This document shows, one piece after another, positions 1-8,803 of a DNA stretch of 64,000 nt. This DNA comes from CAYYYG01 sp964591375 (GTDB lineage Bacteria; Patescibacteriota; Microgenomatia; UBA1406; GWC2-37-13), in the NCBI GenBank assembly GCA_964591375.1, contig CAZQAU010000006.1:6690-70689 (forward strand). The letters run 5' to 3'. The translations under genes were made by a program, and so were the position numbers. Within the stretch, counting starts at the first letter, position 1; the number at the start of each line of letters is the position of its first letter. The notes under the pieces are model-generated. The model made no database searches, was not told the DNA's origin, and saw only the letters and a list, made by a program, of their open reading frames with translations.

Positions 1-509
1 AGCGGAATAAGCAAACTCACCGGTACTTTTATTAAATAACAATAAAGATGCAGCTTGTCCTTTTTTCCCTAATGTATAGCTCATGACATGATTTTTATAA
101 TCTTTCACTACGTCAAAAGCAGCTAGTTGTCGTGCCAATGATTTTACCTCATTTAAACTATATTCTTCTTTTAGTTTATATATGTGTGCTTCCCGTGGGT
201 TAGGAATCTGATTAAATCCGGTCCAGGATCGAAATTTAGTGACCGGCATTTGCAAAGTATCTATTGTGTCCTGGGCAGACGGATGAATATCAGGTAATGT
301 TTTTGGTTGAGGTTTTTGTGCCAAGAAACTACGGATATATCCCGTATTCAGAATATAAGAAGGAGTTTGAGCAATAATAGTATCTTTATTTGATGATTTT
401 TTTACTATATATGTAATCGTTACCAAGACAAGAAGAATAATAAGCAGTGATGCTATTAGAAAATTAAATTTTTTTTTTCGTGAAGTAATTTTTTTAGCTT
501 AATTTTCAT
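1..509 (-). CDS. Membrane-anchored protein of unknown function, 3' part missing (window edge)
   Basis: An open frame starts at ATG 509 and runs off the left edge (169 codons seen). The protein begins MKIKLKKLLHEKKKFNF, followed by one hydrophobic segment at about residues 16-34, so it is likely anchored with the bulk outside the cytoplasm. Residues about 115-169 align by eye with residues about 95-160 of the next gene upstream (568-2907): both have an S/FNxVKxxAxQL stretch, then a V-M-S/A-Y motif, then AASLL and STG/TNG. The two are therefore tandem paralogs transcribed in the same direction. I recognise no family and no catalytic motif. Function unknown; a cell-surface role is inferred from the topology. 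Confidence 0.75.
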
Positions 510-521
510 AGAGGCAAGTAA

Positions 522-548
522 ACCGTCCCGCTTATGCAGCGGGACGGT
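522..548. terminator. Perfect 10-bp hairpin between the two paralogous genes
   Basis: Arms 522-531 (ACCGTCCCGC) and 539-548 (GCGGGACGGT) pair perfectly around a 7-nt loop. It is very GC-rich for this AT-rich DNA and lies 20 nt past the stop of the 568-2907 gene. No clear U-run follows on the minus strand, so it may be an RNA-stabilising or pausing hairpin rather than a full intrinsic terminator. Confidence 0.5.
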
Positions 549-567
549 GTTGATTTACAATGACTTT

Positions 568-2907
568 TTATCTCTCACCATATGATCCTAACTCAAGAAC
601 CATAGAAGTGCTTCTAGGTACTTTGGTTAATGTTGGCTGAGAAACATTTCCGTTGGAGGAGCCGACATAGAAGTAAACTCTGTGAACGGCATACTCTGCG
701 GAACTAACTGTCAGAGGGAGTTTAGCATTCACTTCCTGCTCTGAAATCATACCGACAAACAAAGAGTCGTTATTAACTCGTGAGGCTGCGTGTTTTAATT
801 CAAACACGGCTCTTTCAGTTTCGTTCGCTGTAAGTCCAAGACCTTTAGCTAATACGTTTTTAACAAAAGAGTCGATAGCATTTTTCTTAACTGTCCAACC
901 TACTGTTGGTCTGTCGAATGATGCATTCTCATATTCGTAGTAAATCCAGTCTCTCGAATGACCATTAACATCAAGCTTTCCTTGATTGCCGACATTCACA
1001 CTCCAGCTTTTGGTTGCAGTAAGGGATGGATCAGCAAAACTTACGGTTGCTCCAGAAAGCACGTCCAGATGAGCACCATTTGTACCATAGATAAAGATTG
1101 TCGGAGAGTCGCCAGTGACACGGATAGGACAGAAATCGACAATGCGATTTACATCCTTAATAACTTTATCTATCTTGCGTACTTTATATTCGCCAAGTTC
1201 TACTCGGTTCACTGGGATATCGGTAACTACTGTTGTAGGAACGATAAATGTACTCTGCTTCTGACCCTGATCATCTTGAGCTGTTTGTACAACAGTTGGC
1301 TGACTTGTTGGAGGAGGAGTATTTCCAGTTTGACCAACATTTGTTCCAATACCTGATCTAATGGCATTAAGAATATTCTCAAGATTGGCGAGCAATTCGC
1401 TATCTGTTTCAGTTGGCACATAGTACCAGAAACCATCTTTGTTATCGACCTTCATAGTATCGTTTCTAAAGTTGGTCCATCCGTATATTGCACCACCAAT
1501 GTTATAAACAGGACTTAGTTCTGAAGCTGCTGGAACACATGTTTCCTGATCTCCACCATTTGGATTTGGTGTTAATGTAATAGGTGGAACTGTCGGAAGG
1601 TTACTACCTGTCACTGTTACACCAGTTGATGGTGTTGGTGAAAAGTCAAAACTACCTTGTTGCTGACCTTGACCTGGATCTTCTTGAGCATATACTTCTT
1701 TAATGAAGGAAAAGCCTTTTGCCTGAGTATTTCCAGTGGCAGGAACGGCAGCAATTATAAGTGCTCTATAGCCACTCTTAAGTACTGCGTTTGCTCTAAA
1801 TATGTAATACGGTTTCAACTCTGTCTGTTTAGCAGAAGCTGGCTGTTCTAAATATACGAGTACTGAATCTATAACACGAGCTGTTTCTGCCTCAGCTTTG
1901 TTTAATGGATAGATTTTGTCCCAAGGCATTTCTCCGCCTGTGCCTGTTGGTGTTGTAAGCGCGAATTCATACATTCCACCCTTTAATTTTTCAACAGCCT
2001 GGTCAAACGTCAAAAGTGCTGCAGCGCTTGGAGCTGCTGTTTGAAAAGGACGAATCATGGATTTAATAAAAGTGACTGACTGAGCAGTATCTTCGACACC
2101 GACTGTCAGTGTATTGAAATCATCTCGTCGAGCATACCCATCTGTTCTATCAGATGTTGCATAAATATCTGCATCACGGGGAATCCGTGTATCTACTGTT
2201 TCGATTGCTAATTTTGAAAGAGAATCATTTTCAGCAATATTTAAAAGACCAACTGGACTTAAGATTGGCAAGCCAACTTTATTCCAATTGCGATGAAACT
2301 CATAGTATGTTACACCTGGTTTAGATTTACTTTTATATGAATAAACTGAAGTTAAAGTGGTATCATAAACACCAACTTTCTTTAGCAATTGGACAACTTT
2401 ATTCTCTGTATTTGATCCGGCAGGTAAAGCAAGACCATCACTTGAATTGAATATAAAGGTTCCATTGGTTAAGTTATAAGCCAACAAAGATGCTGCATCA
2501 GTATCGGTCTGTGGTAGTGAATATGCCATTACAACATTACCGTTTCTTTGGACTTTTCCATCTGTTTCCAGTTGAGCAGCAAATGCTTTCACATCATTGA
2601 AAGTATAGTCTGTCTTGAAGGCATATGTTGATGCTGTAGTAGGCAAAGATGCTGGTTTTTTAATATCAATCCACGAAGTAACCGCGACTTGTGGTGGTGC
2701 CGATGCAATTACTTGAGGTCTGCGAGTTACCGGTGAGACTGTGGTATTAGTTCCTGGTGTATTCTGAGTTTGAGTTCCAGGAGCAGAAACCTTGTTGTTG
2801 TTTATAACAAGTACAAGAAGTACTATCAGCAAGACAAAAAGAGTTGATGCCAGTAGCAAAAATTTATTTTTTTGCTTACCGGACGATATTGGATCTTTAT
2901 TTTCCAT
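568..2907 (-). CDS. Large membrane-anchored surface protein of unknown function
   Basis: 779 aa. The N-terminus has a short basic cytoplasmic part, one TM helix at about residues 16-35, then a P/T/Q-rich linker, so most of the protein is predicted to be extracellular. A second low-complexity Q/G/P/T-rich stretch lies at about 405-450 and another at about 545-580, separating at least two globular parts. No enzyme motif was recognised. It is paralogous to the truncated neighbour 1-509. A good sigma-70-type promoter (TTGACA, 17 nt, TATCAT) precedes it, giving a leader of about 25 nt. Start ATG 2907 is the only one that keeps the TM anchor. Function unknown; such proteins are common in CPR cell envelopes (inference). 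Confidence 0.85.
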   Translation of the reverse strand: MENKDPISSGKQKNKFLLLASTLFVLLIVLLVLVINNNKVSAPGTQTQNTPGTNTTVSPVTRRPQVIASAPPQVAVTSWIDIKKPASLPTTASTYAFKTDYTFNDVKAFAAQLETDGKVQRNGNVVMAYSLPQTDTDAASLLAYNLTNGTFIFNSSDGLALPAGSNTENKVVQLLKKVGVYDTTLTSVYSYKSKSKPGVTYYEFHRNWNKVGLPILSPVGLLNIAENDSLSKLAIETVDTRIPRDADIYATSDRTDGYARRDDFNTLTVGVEDTAQSVTFIKSMIRPFQTAAPSAAALLTFDQAVEKLKGGMYEFALTTPTGTGGEMPWDKIYPLNKAEAETARVIDSVLVYLEQPASAKQTELKPYYIFRANAVLKSGYRALIIAAVPATGNTQAKGFSFIKEVYAQEDPGQGQQQGSFDFSPTPSTGVTVTGSNLPTVPPITLTPNPNGGDQETCVPAASELSPVYNIGGAIYGWTNFRNDTMKVDNKDGFWYYVPTETDSELLANLENILNAIRSGIGTNVGQTGNTPPPTSQPTVVQTAQDDQGQKQSTFIVPTTVVTDIPVNRVELGEYKVRKIDKVIKDVNRIVDFCPIRVTGDSPTIFIYGTNGAHLDVLSGATVSFADPSLTATKSWSVNVGNQGKLDVNGHSRDWIYYEYENASFDRPTVGWTVKKNAIDSFVKNVLAKGLGLTANETERAVFELKHAASRVNNDSLFVGMISEQEVNAKLPLTVSSAEYAVHRVYFYVGSSNGNVSQPTLTKVPRSTSMVLELGSYGER

Positions 2908-2939
2908 TAAATTGGCATATGTAAATGATAATTACTTTC

Positions 2940-2968
2940 ATGATAGATAAATCAAAAATACTTGTCAA
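2940..2968 (-). promoter_or_regulatory. Sigma-70-type promoter for the 779-aa surface protein
   Basis: On the minus strand TTGACA (2968-2963), a 17-nt spacer and TATCAT (2945-2940) lie about 33 nt before the ATG at 2907. It has a perfect -35 box and a 5/6 -10 box. Confidence 0.65.
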
Positions 2969-2994
2969 TAGATAATAGGATATGTTCTTTTCTA

Positions 2995-3023
2995 TTGCGA
3001 TTTATTATCATTTTTGCTATACA
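2995..3023 (+). promoter_or_regulatory. Promoter of the GldAFG-like ABC operon
   Basis: TTGCGA (2995-3000), 17 nt, TATACA (3018-3023). The -10 box ends 8 nt before ATG 3032, so the mRNA is probably leaderless. This supports 3032 over the upstream TTG at 3014, which would lie inside the promoter. Confidence 0.55.
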
Positions 3024-3031
3024 TAATACCT

Positions 3032-3712
3032 ATGATTTCAGTAAGCTCAGTATCTAAGAAATTTTCATCTAAAATCGCTGTTAATAATATTAGCTTTAAA
3101 GCCAAGGTGGGGGAAATTATTGGTTTTCTGGGTCCCAATGGAGCCGGAAAAACTACTACTATGCGGCTTTTGTTAGGATATCTAAGTCCGAACAGTGGTC
3201 AGATTACTTTAAATGGTTATTCTCCAACCGAAAATAGAATCGATATTCTAAAGACTGTCGGATATTTGCCAGAGAACAATCCACTTTATCAAGAAATGCG
3301 AGTCCGAGAGTACTTAAACTTTATGGCTGAAATAAAAGAAGGAAAAAATGTTGAGGAAGTAATTGCACAGGTTAATTTAACAGATGTTGTGTCCTCTAAA
3401 ATAGAAGAATTATCTCGGGGTTACCGTCAGAGAGTGGGGTTAGCTGCAGCACTGCTTGGTGATCCGGATATATTAATTCTTGATGAACCCACCTCTGGTT
3501 TAGATCCAATAGAACAAGAAAAAATTAAAGATCTCATAAAAAAAATTGCTAAGAAAAAAATGATTATCTTCTCGACTCATATTTTATCTGAAGTGGAAGA
3601 TATAGCGACTAGATTAATCATTATTCATAAAGGTAAGTTAATATACGACGGTATAAAACCTAAAACTAAAGGAAGCGTTGAGAAATTATTTAAAAAGCTA
3701 GTTAAGGAATAA
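3032..3712 (+). CDS. gldA: ABC transporter ATPase, GldA-like
   Basis: 226 aa cytoplasmic ATPase. It has Walker A GPNGAGKTTT, signature LSRGYRQRV, Walker B ILILDEPTSGLDP and the switch His in FSTHILSEVED, all intact. Such ATPases power ABC-2 membrane proteins. The next two genes are a GldF-like permease (3 nt later) and a GldG-like auxiliary protein, the gene order known from Bacteroidetes gliding loci but also found in many non-gliding bacteria. The start was chosen at ATG 3032, because a TTG 18 nt upstream overlaps the promoter. The substrate is unknown, and the name implies the family only, not motility. Confidence 0.85.
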   Translation: MISVSSVSKKFSSKIAVNNISFKAKVGEIIGFLGPNGAGKTTTMRLLLGYLSPNSGQITLNGYSPTENRIDILKTVGYLPENNPLYQEMRVREYLNFMAEIKEGKNVEEVIAQVNLTDVVSSKIEELSRGYRQRVGLAAALLGDPDILILDEPTSGLDPIEQEKIKDLIKKIAKKKMIIFSTHILSEVEDIATRLIIIHKGKLIYDGIKPKTKGSVEKLFKKLVKE

Positions 3713-3715
3713 TAT

Positions 3716-4417
3716 ATGAAATCACTATATAAAAAAGAAATTGGATATTATCTCAATAATCCAATTGGATATATAATTGTTATTTTATTCGGAGTTTTTG
3801 CTAATTTTCTTTTTGTTAAAGATATTTTTTTAATTGGAACTGCCTCTATGAAGCCATTTTTTTCTTTTCTTCCTTGGTTGTTTATGATATTTATTCCTGC
3901 TCTTAGTATGCGAATACTATCAGAAGAGAAAAGAACAAATACCTTGGAAACATTGTTAACTTTACCTATTTCTGAAACTCAAATAGTGACAGCTAAATTT
4001 TTTGCGTTATTAACGGTTGTCTGTATCGGTTTATTATTAACATTAAGTCTACCGATATCCTTAGCATTTTTATCTGGATTATATTTTCCGGAAACTTTAG
4101 TCGGATATTTAGGTGCAATAAGCATAAGTGCTTCATTTATTGCCGTATGTATGTTTTTTTCCTCTCAAACTAAAAATCAGGTGGTTGCATTTTTAAGTTC
4201 TGTTATTGTTTTATTTTTGCTCATTGTACTGGCAACTGACTTTATTTCGACCATTTTTCCTCGGATTCTGCTAGATTATGCAATTTTATTTAGTCCTACC
4301 TATCACTTACAAAATTTTATAAAAGGTATTTTAGATTTTAGATCCATATTTTATTTTTTGGGTATTACTACAATTTTTTTATTTTTAACAATTATTGATC
4401 TTGAAAAAAGACAATAA
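3716..4417 (+). CDS. gldF: ABC-2 type permease, GldF-like
   Basis: 233 aa with about six hydrophobic segments, the size and layout of an ABC-2 permease. The segment with PALSMRILSEEKRTNTLETLLTLPIS after the second TM is the conserved cytoplasmic coupling region of GldF/NosY-type permeases. An AAGGA site stands 7 nt before the ATG, and the gene starts 3 nt after the ATPase stop, so the two are co-translated. It forms the membrane pore of the complex with the neighbouring ATPase. Confidence 0.82.
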   Translation: MKSLYKKEIGYYLNNPIGYIIVILFGVFANFLFVKDIFLIGTASMKPFFSFLPWLFMIFIPALSMRILSEEKRTNTLETLLTLPISETQIVTAKFFALLTVVCIGLLLTLSLPISLAFLSGLYFPETLVGYLGAISISASFIAVCMFFSSQTKNQVVAFLSSVIVLFLLIVLATDFISTIFPRILLDYAILFSPTYHLQNFIKGILDFRSIFYFLGITTIFLFLTIIDLEKRQ

Positions 4418-4428
4418 TTTATTACAAC

Positions 4429-5937
4429 ATGAAATTCACCAATAAGTTAAAGAAAATTAATATACTTCGACTTTTTAATTTGGGAGGAATGGAGAGAAAC
4501 CTGATTGTATTATTAACTATTATCATATTTGTAATTATCAATTTACTCATTGGATCAATAGCCCTAAGATATGATTTTTCCTATGGGAAGGCATATACTT
4601 TATCTCAATCGACAAAGAAAATCATTCAGAATATTGACGATCTAGTTACTATAAAACTGTATGCGTCTTCAGATTTGCCAGCCCAACTGACACCTTTAAA
4701 GACAGATGTAATTGATCTCATAAACGAATACAAACGTACAAATTCAGGAAAAATTGTAATAAAAATTATAGATCCAAAGAAAGATCAAAAAGCTGCCGAA
4801 GAAGCACGTTCAGCTGGCATCCCAGAGATGCAGTTTTCACAAGTCGAACAGGATAAGTATGCCATGACTTCAGCCCTTTTTGGAATTGCAGTTACCTATA
4901 CAGATAAGACCGAAATAATTCCTCAACTAACCAATATTGGTAGTTTGGAATATAATATAACATCAGCTATATATAAAATGACTTCGAAAGAACTTCCTAA
5001 AGTGGCGATTATGGGAGTAACACCAAACGATGATCCCAATACTGAACAAATGGGTGCCGTAAAACAACTACTATCACGTCAATTTACATTACAAAATATT
5101 GATGTGTCATCTACATCGGCTGTGAAGAATATTCCTTCCACTACTAAAGCCTTAATGGTTTTTGATACGGGTCGTGAATATGACGTACAAGAAATTAATG
5201 CAATCAAGAAATATATCGCTACTAAAGGAAATGTTATTTTTTTTGTTGATGGAGTGCGAGTTTCTGATAATCTTGAAGCCTTGGGAGCTAATCATAATTT
5301 AACGCAGTTACTTAGTCTATACGGTATACAACTACAAAAAAACCTTTTATTATCGACCGCTTCTGAATATGTGAATTTAGGTAATCAAAATGTTTCTTTT
5401 CAGATCCCATATCCTTTTTGGTTAAAAACGAATGTCTTTAATCCAAAAGTAGGTTATTTTTCCAATGTTGCGCAATTAACATTTCCATGGGTTTCTGCCG
5501 TTAACTTTAAAGAAAAAAGAGGAGTAGAACAAATAGATCTCGTCAAAACAACAATGCGATCTTGGGAGCAAACTGCTAATTTTTCGTTAAATCCACAGAA
5601 CATTACTCAACCGCAGTTAAATGAATTAAAACAGTTTGTAATTGCAGTGCAGTCACATCCTCATAATGAAGGAGTTGTGATGGTTATTCCCTCGTCTAGA
5701 TTTATTTTTGATCGTTATTTATCTGCTACATCAGGTAATTTAGCATTTGTTGTGAATGTACTTAATGATTTAGCTTCAGGTGGTGCATTATCCGGAATAA
5801 ACCAGCGGGCCATCCTGTTTTATCAGATTCCAGATCTGTCAGAAACTCAGAAGGATACCTTTAAATACGCTAACATCTTATTATTACCCGTATTATTAGC
5901 TATCTTCGCTACTATCCGATTAGTTAGAAGAAAGTAA
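4429..5937 (+). CDS. gldG: GldG-like ABC transporter auxiliary protein
   Basis: 502 aa. One TM near residues 25-45, then the family hallmark RYDFSYGKAYTLSQSTKKI, then a long extracytoplasmic region (ABC_transp_aux type, often compared with IFT52/GldG) and a C-terminal TM at about 480-498 followed by RLVRRK. This is the usual two-anchor topology of GldG. It lies 11 nt after the permease and completes the operon. The ligand is unknown. The next gene is convergent with a 2-nt gap, and no terminator was seen. Confidence 0.8.
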   Translation: MKFTNKLKKINILRLFNLGGMERNLIVLLTIIIFVIINLLIGSIALRYDFSYGKAYTLSQSTKKIIQNIDDLVTIKLYASSDLPAQLTPLKTDVIDLINEYKRTNSGKIVIKIIDPKKDQKAAEEARSAGIPEMQFSQVEQDKYAMTSALFGIAVTYTDKTEIIPQLTNIGSLEYNITSAIYKMTSKELPKVAIMGVTPNDDPNTEQMGAVKQLLSRQFTLQNIDVSSTSAVKNIPSTTKALMVFDTGREYDVQEINAIKKYIATKGNVIFFVDGVRVSDNLEALGANHNLTQLLSLYGIQLQKNLLLSTASEYVNLGNQNVSFQIPYPFWLKTNVFNPKVGYFSNVAQLTFPWVSAVNFKEKRGVEQIDLVKTTMRSWEQTANFSLNPQNITQPQLNELKQFVIAVQSHPHNEGVVMVIPSSRFIFDRYLSATSGNLAFVVNVLNDLASGGALSGINQRAILFYQIPDLSETQKDTFKYANILLLPVLLAIFATIRLVRRK

Positions 5938-5939
5938 AA

Positions 5940-6449
5940 TCATTGAAAGAGGTATTTTTTGAATGCTTCCTTTACTGATACAAATGCAATTTTCTCGAAA
6001 GGAAGATTGGTCTTTTTAAAAAATTTTATTTCCGCAACATCATCTTTTGGGGTTAATTTTTGATTGTGTATTTTGCCGATGAATACTATGCCGAGGGTAT
6101 GATAATTGATATTTTTGTACAGGTACCGATCAGAAAAGGAAGCAAAGTAGGTAAAATCTTTAATCTCAACGCCGAGCTCTTCTTTAATTTCCCGTGTCAT
6201 AGACTGCTCAATAGATTCGTTTGTATTAATAAAACCTCCTGGAATGTCCCAGTAATCTTTTTTTGGTTCATATTTTCTTTTTACTAGTAAAATTTCGTCT
6301 TTGTCGTTTTCAAGTATGATACCGTTACAAGGTGCAGGGTTCGCATAAAAATAAAAATCACATTTGCTGCAATGCATAAACCAGTCGGATTCAATGACCA
6401 TGTCTGAACGACAGGAAGGACAGTATTTATAAATATGCTTATATTCCAT
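5940..6449 (-). CDS. Nudix hydrolase with N-terminal zinc ribbon
   Basis: 169 aa. Two CxxC pairs (CPSC at about residues 10-13, CSKC at about 27-30) form a zinc ribbon like that of NADH pyrophosphatase-type Nudix proteins. The Nudix box follows with GGFINTNE and REIKEELGV, all metal-binding glutamates present. It probably hydrolyses a nucleoside diphosphate-linked compound; the substrate cannot be told. The ATG at 6449 is 5 nt from a TATAAT on the minus strand (leaderless), and the promoter overlaps that of the divergent gltX. Confidence 0.85.
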   Translation of the reverse strand: MEYKHIYKYCPSCRSDMVIESDWFMHCSKCDFYFYANPAPCNGIILENDKDEILLVKRKYEPKKDYWDIPGGFINTNESIEQSMTREIKEELGVEIKDFTYFASFSDRYLYKNINYHTLGIVFIGKIHNQKLTPKDDVAEIKFFKKTNLPFEKIAFVSVKEAFKKYLFQ

Positions 6450-6454
6450 GCGAT

Positions 6455-6464
6455 ATTATATAAT
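6455..6464. promoter_or_regulatory. Two overlapping back-to-back -10 boxes (Nudix / gltX)
   Basis: ATTATATAAT (6455-6464) contains TATAAT on the plus strand (6459-6464) and TATAAT on the minus strand (6460-6455), sharing 2 bp. They lie 7 nt from ATG 6472 and 5 nt from ATG 6449 respectively. Both messages would start at or next to their start codons, and the two promoters cannot be occupied at once. Confidence 0.65.
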
Positions 6465-6471
6465 ACGATGT

Positions 6472-7872
6472 ATGGTAAGAACTAGAATTGCACCGTCACC
6501 AACTGGTTATCCACATATAGGAACAATTTATCAGGCATTATTTGACTATGCATTTACGAAAAAAAATAATGGCCAGTTTATTGTGCGTATAGAAGATACA
6601 GATAGACTACGTTTTGTTCCTGACGCAGAAGAAAAAATTTTTCAAGCATTGGACTGGTTTGGGATTATCGAAGATGAGAGTACAAGAAAAGGAGGAAATT
6701 ATGCTCCTTATCGTCAGTCAGAACGACTGGATATTTACAAGAAATATGTCGATCAGTTACTTGAAGCGGGTCATGCGTATTATTGTTTTTGTTCAAAAGA
6801 TCGTCTTGAAGAAGTGCGTAAACAAATGCAGGCCACTGGCAAAGTGCCTATGTATGACAAACATTGTCGTTCCTTACCTTCTGAGGATGTATCCTCTCGG
6901 TTGAAGAACAACGAAGTTGCAGTTGTTCGTATGAAAGTTCCGGAACATACCAAAATTATTACCCACGATTTAATTCGAGGTGATATTATTTTTGATTCTA
7001 ATGTGGTCGATGATCAGGTTATTTTAAAATCAGATGGTTACCCTACGTATCATCTTGCTGTTGTTGTTGATGATCATCTGATGAAAATAACGCATATGGT
7101 TCGAGGAGAAGAATGGATTTCTTCAAGTCCAAAACAATATTTACTTTATGATTTTTTTGGTTGGGAAAAACCGATTTTTTTTCATACTCCCATTTTAAGA
7201 AACCCTGACAAATCAAAATTTTCTAAACGACATGGACATACCAATGTTTCCTGGTATCAGGAAAATGGTTTTTTGCCGGAAGCAATTCTTAATTATATGG
7301 CGTTAATGGGATGGAGTCATCCAGACGGAAAAGACATTTTTTCACTGGATGAGTTTATAAAAGTATTTGATTTAAAAGATGTGAAGCCGGTTGCTCCTAT
7401 TTTTGATCTTAAGAAATTGGAATGGATGAATGGTCAATATATTATGAAGCTGAGCGATAAAGATTTGGCCGATAAAATTAATCATTTTTATAAAGGTGAA
7501 TTATCTTTCGATATCATTCAGAAAACAGCACCTCTGGTTAAAGAGCGTATCAAAAAGTTAAGTGACTATGTATCTCTTACAGAGTTTTTATTTAAGAAGC
7601 CGCAAAGTTATGAAGTAGATCTTACTCCACATGCGGCTGTTCTTAAAACAGTTTCTCAGTCCTTGGAATTATTGGAAAACTGGAAAGCTATTTCGATTGG
7701 AGAAGTTATGCTTAAAACTGCGCAGGAGCTGGGAGTAAAAAATAGTCTATTTTTTATGGTAATTCGTGTAGCAATTTCCGGAAAGAAGATTTCTCCGCCA
7801 TTAAATGAATCTATGGAGATACTGGGAAAAGATGAATGTATAACACGTCTTAATGCAATCAACCATAGCTAA
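6472..7872 (+). CDS. gltX: Glutamyl-tRNA synthetase
   Basis: 466 aa class I aminoacyl-tRNA synthetase that charges tRNA-Glu. The start MVRTRIAPSPTGYPHIGT carries the HIGH-type motif, and the KMSKS-type motif is SKFSKRHGH. The catalytic domain occupies the first two thirds and a helical anticodon-binding region the rest. The frame is open further up to ATG 6448, but ATG 6472 is the family start and lies 7 nt after TATAAT. Whether it also mischarges tRNA-Gln (needing GatCAB) cannot be judged here. Its 3' end overlaps the convergent acetyltransferase by 14 nt. Confidence 0.95.
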   Translation: MVRTRIAPSPTGYPHIGTIYQALFDYAFTKKNNGQFIVRIEDTDRLRFVPDAEEKIFQALDWFGIIEDESTRKGGNYAPYRQSERLDIYKKYVDQLLEAGHAYYCFCSKDRLEEVRKQMQATGKVPMYDKHCRSLPSEDVSSRLKNNEVAVVRMKVPEHTKIITHDLIRGDIIFDSNVVDDQVILKSDGYPTYHLAVVVDDHLMKITHMVRGEEWISSSPKQYLLYDFFGWEKPIFFHTPILRNPDKSKFSKRHGHTNVSWYQENGFLPEAILNYMALMGWSHPDGKDIFSLDEFIKVFDLKDVKPVAPIFDLKKLEWMNGQYIMKLSDKDLADKINHFYKGELSFDIIQKTAPLVKERIKKLSDYVSLTEFLFKKPQSYEVDLTPHAAVLKTVSQSLELLENWKAISIGEVMLKTAQELGVKNSLFFMVIRVAISGKKISPPLNESMEILGKDECITRLNAINHS

Positions 7873-8374
7873 TCATATTATCATCATCTGGTTTACCGAT
7901 GATTTTTCCAAATACATATTGATCTATTCCGAAATATGATTTATGTCGAATTCCTTCTTCTTTGAGTCCGACTTTCATGTAAAATTTTCTTGCTTTAGGT
8001 TGTGCTGCTACTTCTACTTTATGACAACCTGTTTCCTGAGCTCGCAGAATCCAGTTTGCAATTAACGATGTTCCGATACCTTTTTTTTGATACTCTTTTT
8101 TGATGCCTAACCAACGGCAAAAACTAACTCCACCATAGGGTTCATCTATTACTGCATATCCCACAAGTTTATCATCGATATATGCTACAAAAATAATTTT
8201 TATAGACTTAGTAAGCCAATATGCAAATGAGGTTTTAGTGTATAGTTTTTTAAGAAAAAAATTAACTACTTTTTTAGAATATCCGGGGAATTCAGTACTA
8301 AGAACTAAAGAAAATAAATTCCAGAACTCTGGAACATCATGTATTTGTAATTCACGAATTATGAGATTATTCAT
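7859..8374 (-). CDS. GNAT family N-acetyltransferase
   Basis: 171 aa. The acetyl-CoA site is visible as KKEYQKKGIGTSLIANWI at about residues 95-112 (Q/RxxGxG/A motif), followed by the usual C-terminal strands with YMKVGLKEEG. The start ATG 8374 was preferred to 8407: it lies 1 nt after the stop of the upstream acetyltransferase, whereas the longer version would overlap that gene by 32 nt. The substrate is unknown. The gene pair is probably an operon of two different acetyltransferases. Confidence 0.8.
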   Translation of the reverse strand: MNNLIIRELQIHDVPEFWNLFSLVLSTEFPGYSKKVVNFFLKKLYTKTSFAYWLTKSIKIIFVAYIDDKLVGYAVIDEPYGGVSFCRWLGIKKEYQKKGIGTSLIANWILRAQETGCHKVEVAAQPKARKFYMKVGLKEEGIRHKSYFGIDQYVFGKIIGKPDDDNMISYG

Positions 8375-8375
8375 A

Positions 8376-8765
8376 TCAAGGTCGGAGAAAAAGTGCCCAT
8401 TGTCCATTTAAGCATTTATTGAAACCCATTTTCTCAAAAAAAATGTCTTTATCAGTTATTGTCAATATTTCATATATTTTTAAATCATGTGCTTTTTGTA
8501 AACAGGCATCGACAAGCTTTTTACCTATGCCCTGATTACGATAATTTTCATCGACGACAAGAGATCGAATTTCAGCAAGTTTTTTATTATATACTTCAAG
8601 ACTACAGCATCCAATAATATCGTCGTTTTTAATATATACAAAAAAATTATTGATAACCTGTGTCAATTCTTCTTCATCGCGTGATAAGACTTTACCATGA
8701 GCGGCAGCCCAGTCTATTAATTTTTTTATAGAGGAAATATCTTTTTTTGTAGCTTTTTTTATCAT
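8376..8765 (-). CDS. Small GNAT family N-acetyltransferase
   Basis: 129 aa, the size of ArgA/PA4794-type minimal GNAT domains. The acetyl-CoA motif is RNQGIGKKLVDACL at about residues 81-94, after the strand IRSLVVDENY. Its C-terminus has FFEKMGFNK, as in N-acetylglutamate-synthase-like GNAT proteins. A GAAGGA site lies about 10 nt before the ATG and a TACAAT about 15 nt before it. It is followed after 1 nt by the second acetyltransferase. The substrate is unknown. Confidence 0.8.
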   Translation of the reverse strand: MIKKATKKDISSIKKLIDWAAAHGKVLSRDEEELTQVINNFFVYIKNDDIIGCCSLEVYNKKLAEIRSLVVDENYRNQGIGKKLVDACLQKAHDLKIYEILTITDKDIFFEKMGFNKCLNGQWALFLRP

Positions 8766-8803
8766 AGAAAATAATCCTTCATTGTATCATATCGCCGTTC
8801 AAG

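Noticed and set aside
958..1356. Plus-strand ORF of 132 codons inside the 779-aa gene
   Set aside because: Antisense shadow; composition is cysteine/isoleucine-rich with no motif, and the minus-strand gene has a promoter and anchor.
6448..6471. gltX start at ATG 6448
   Set aside because: It precedes the TATAAT and the conserved MVRTRIAPSPTG start; the message could not include it.
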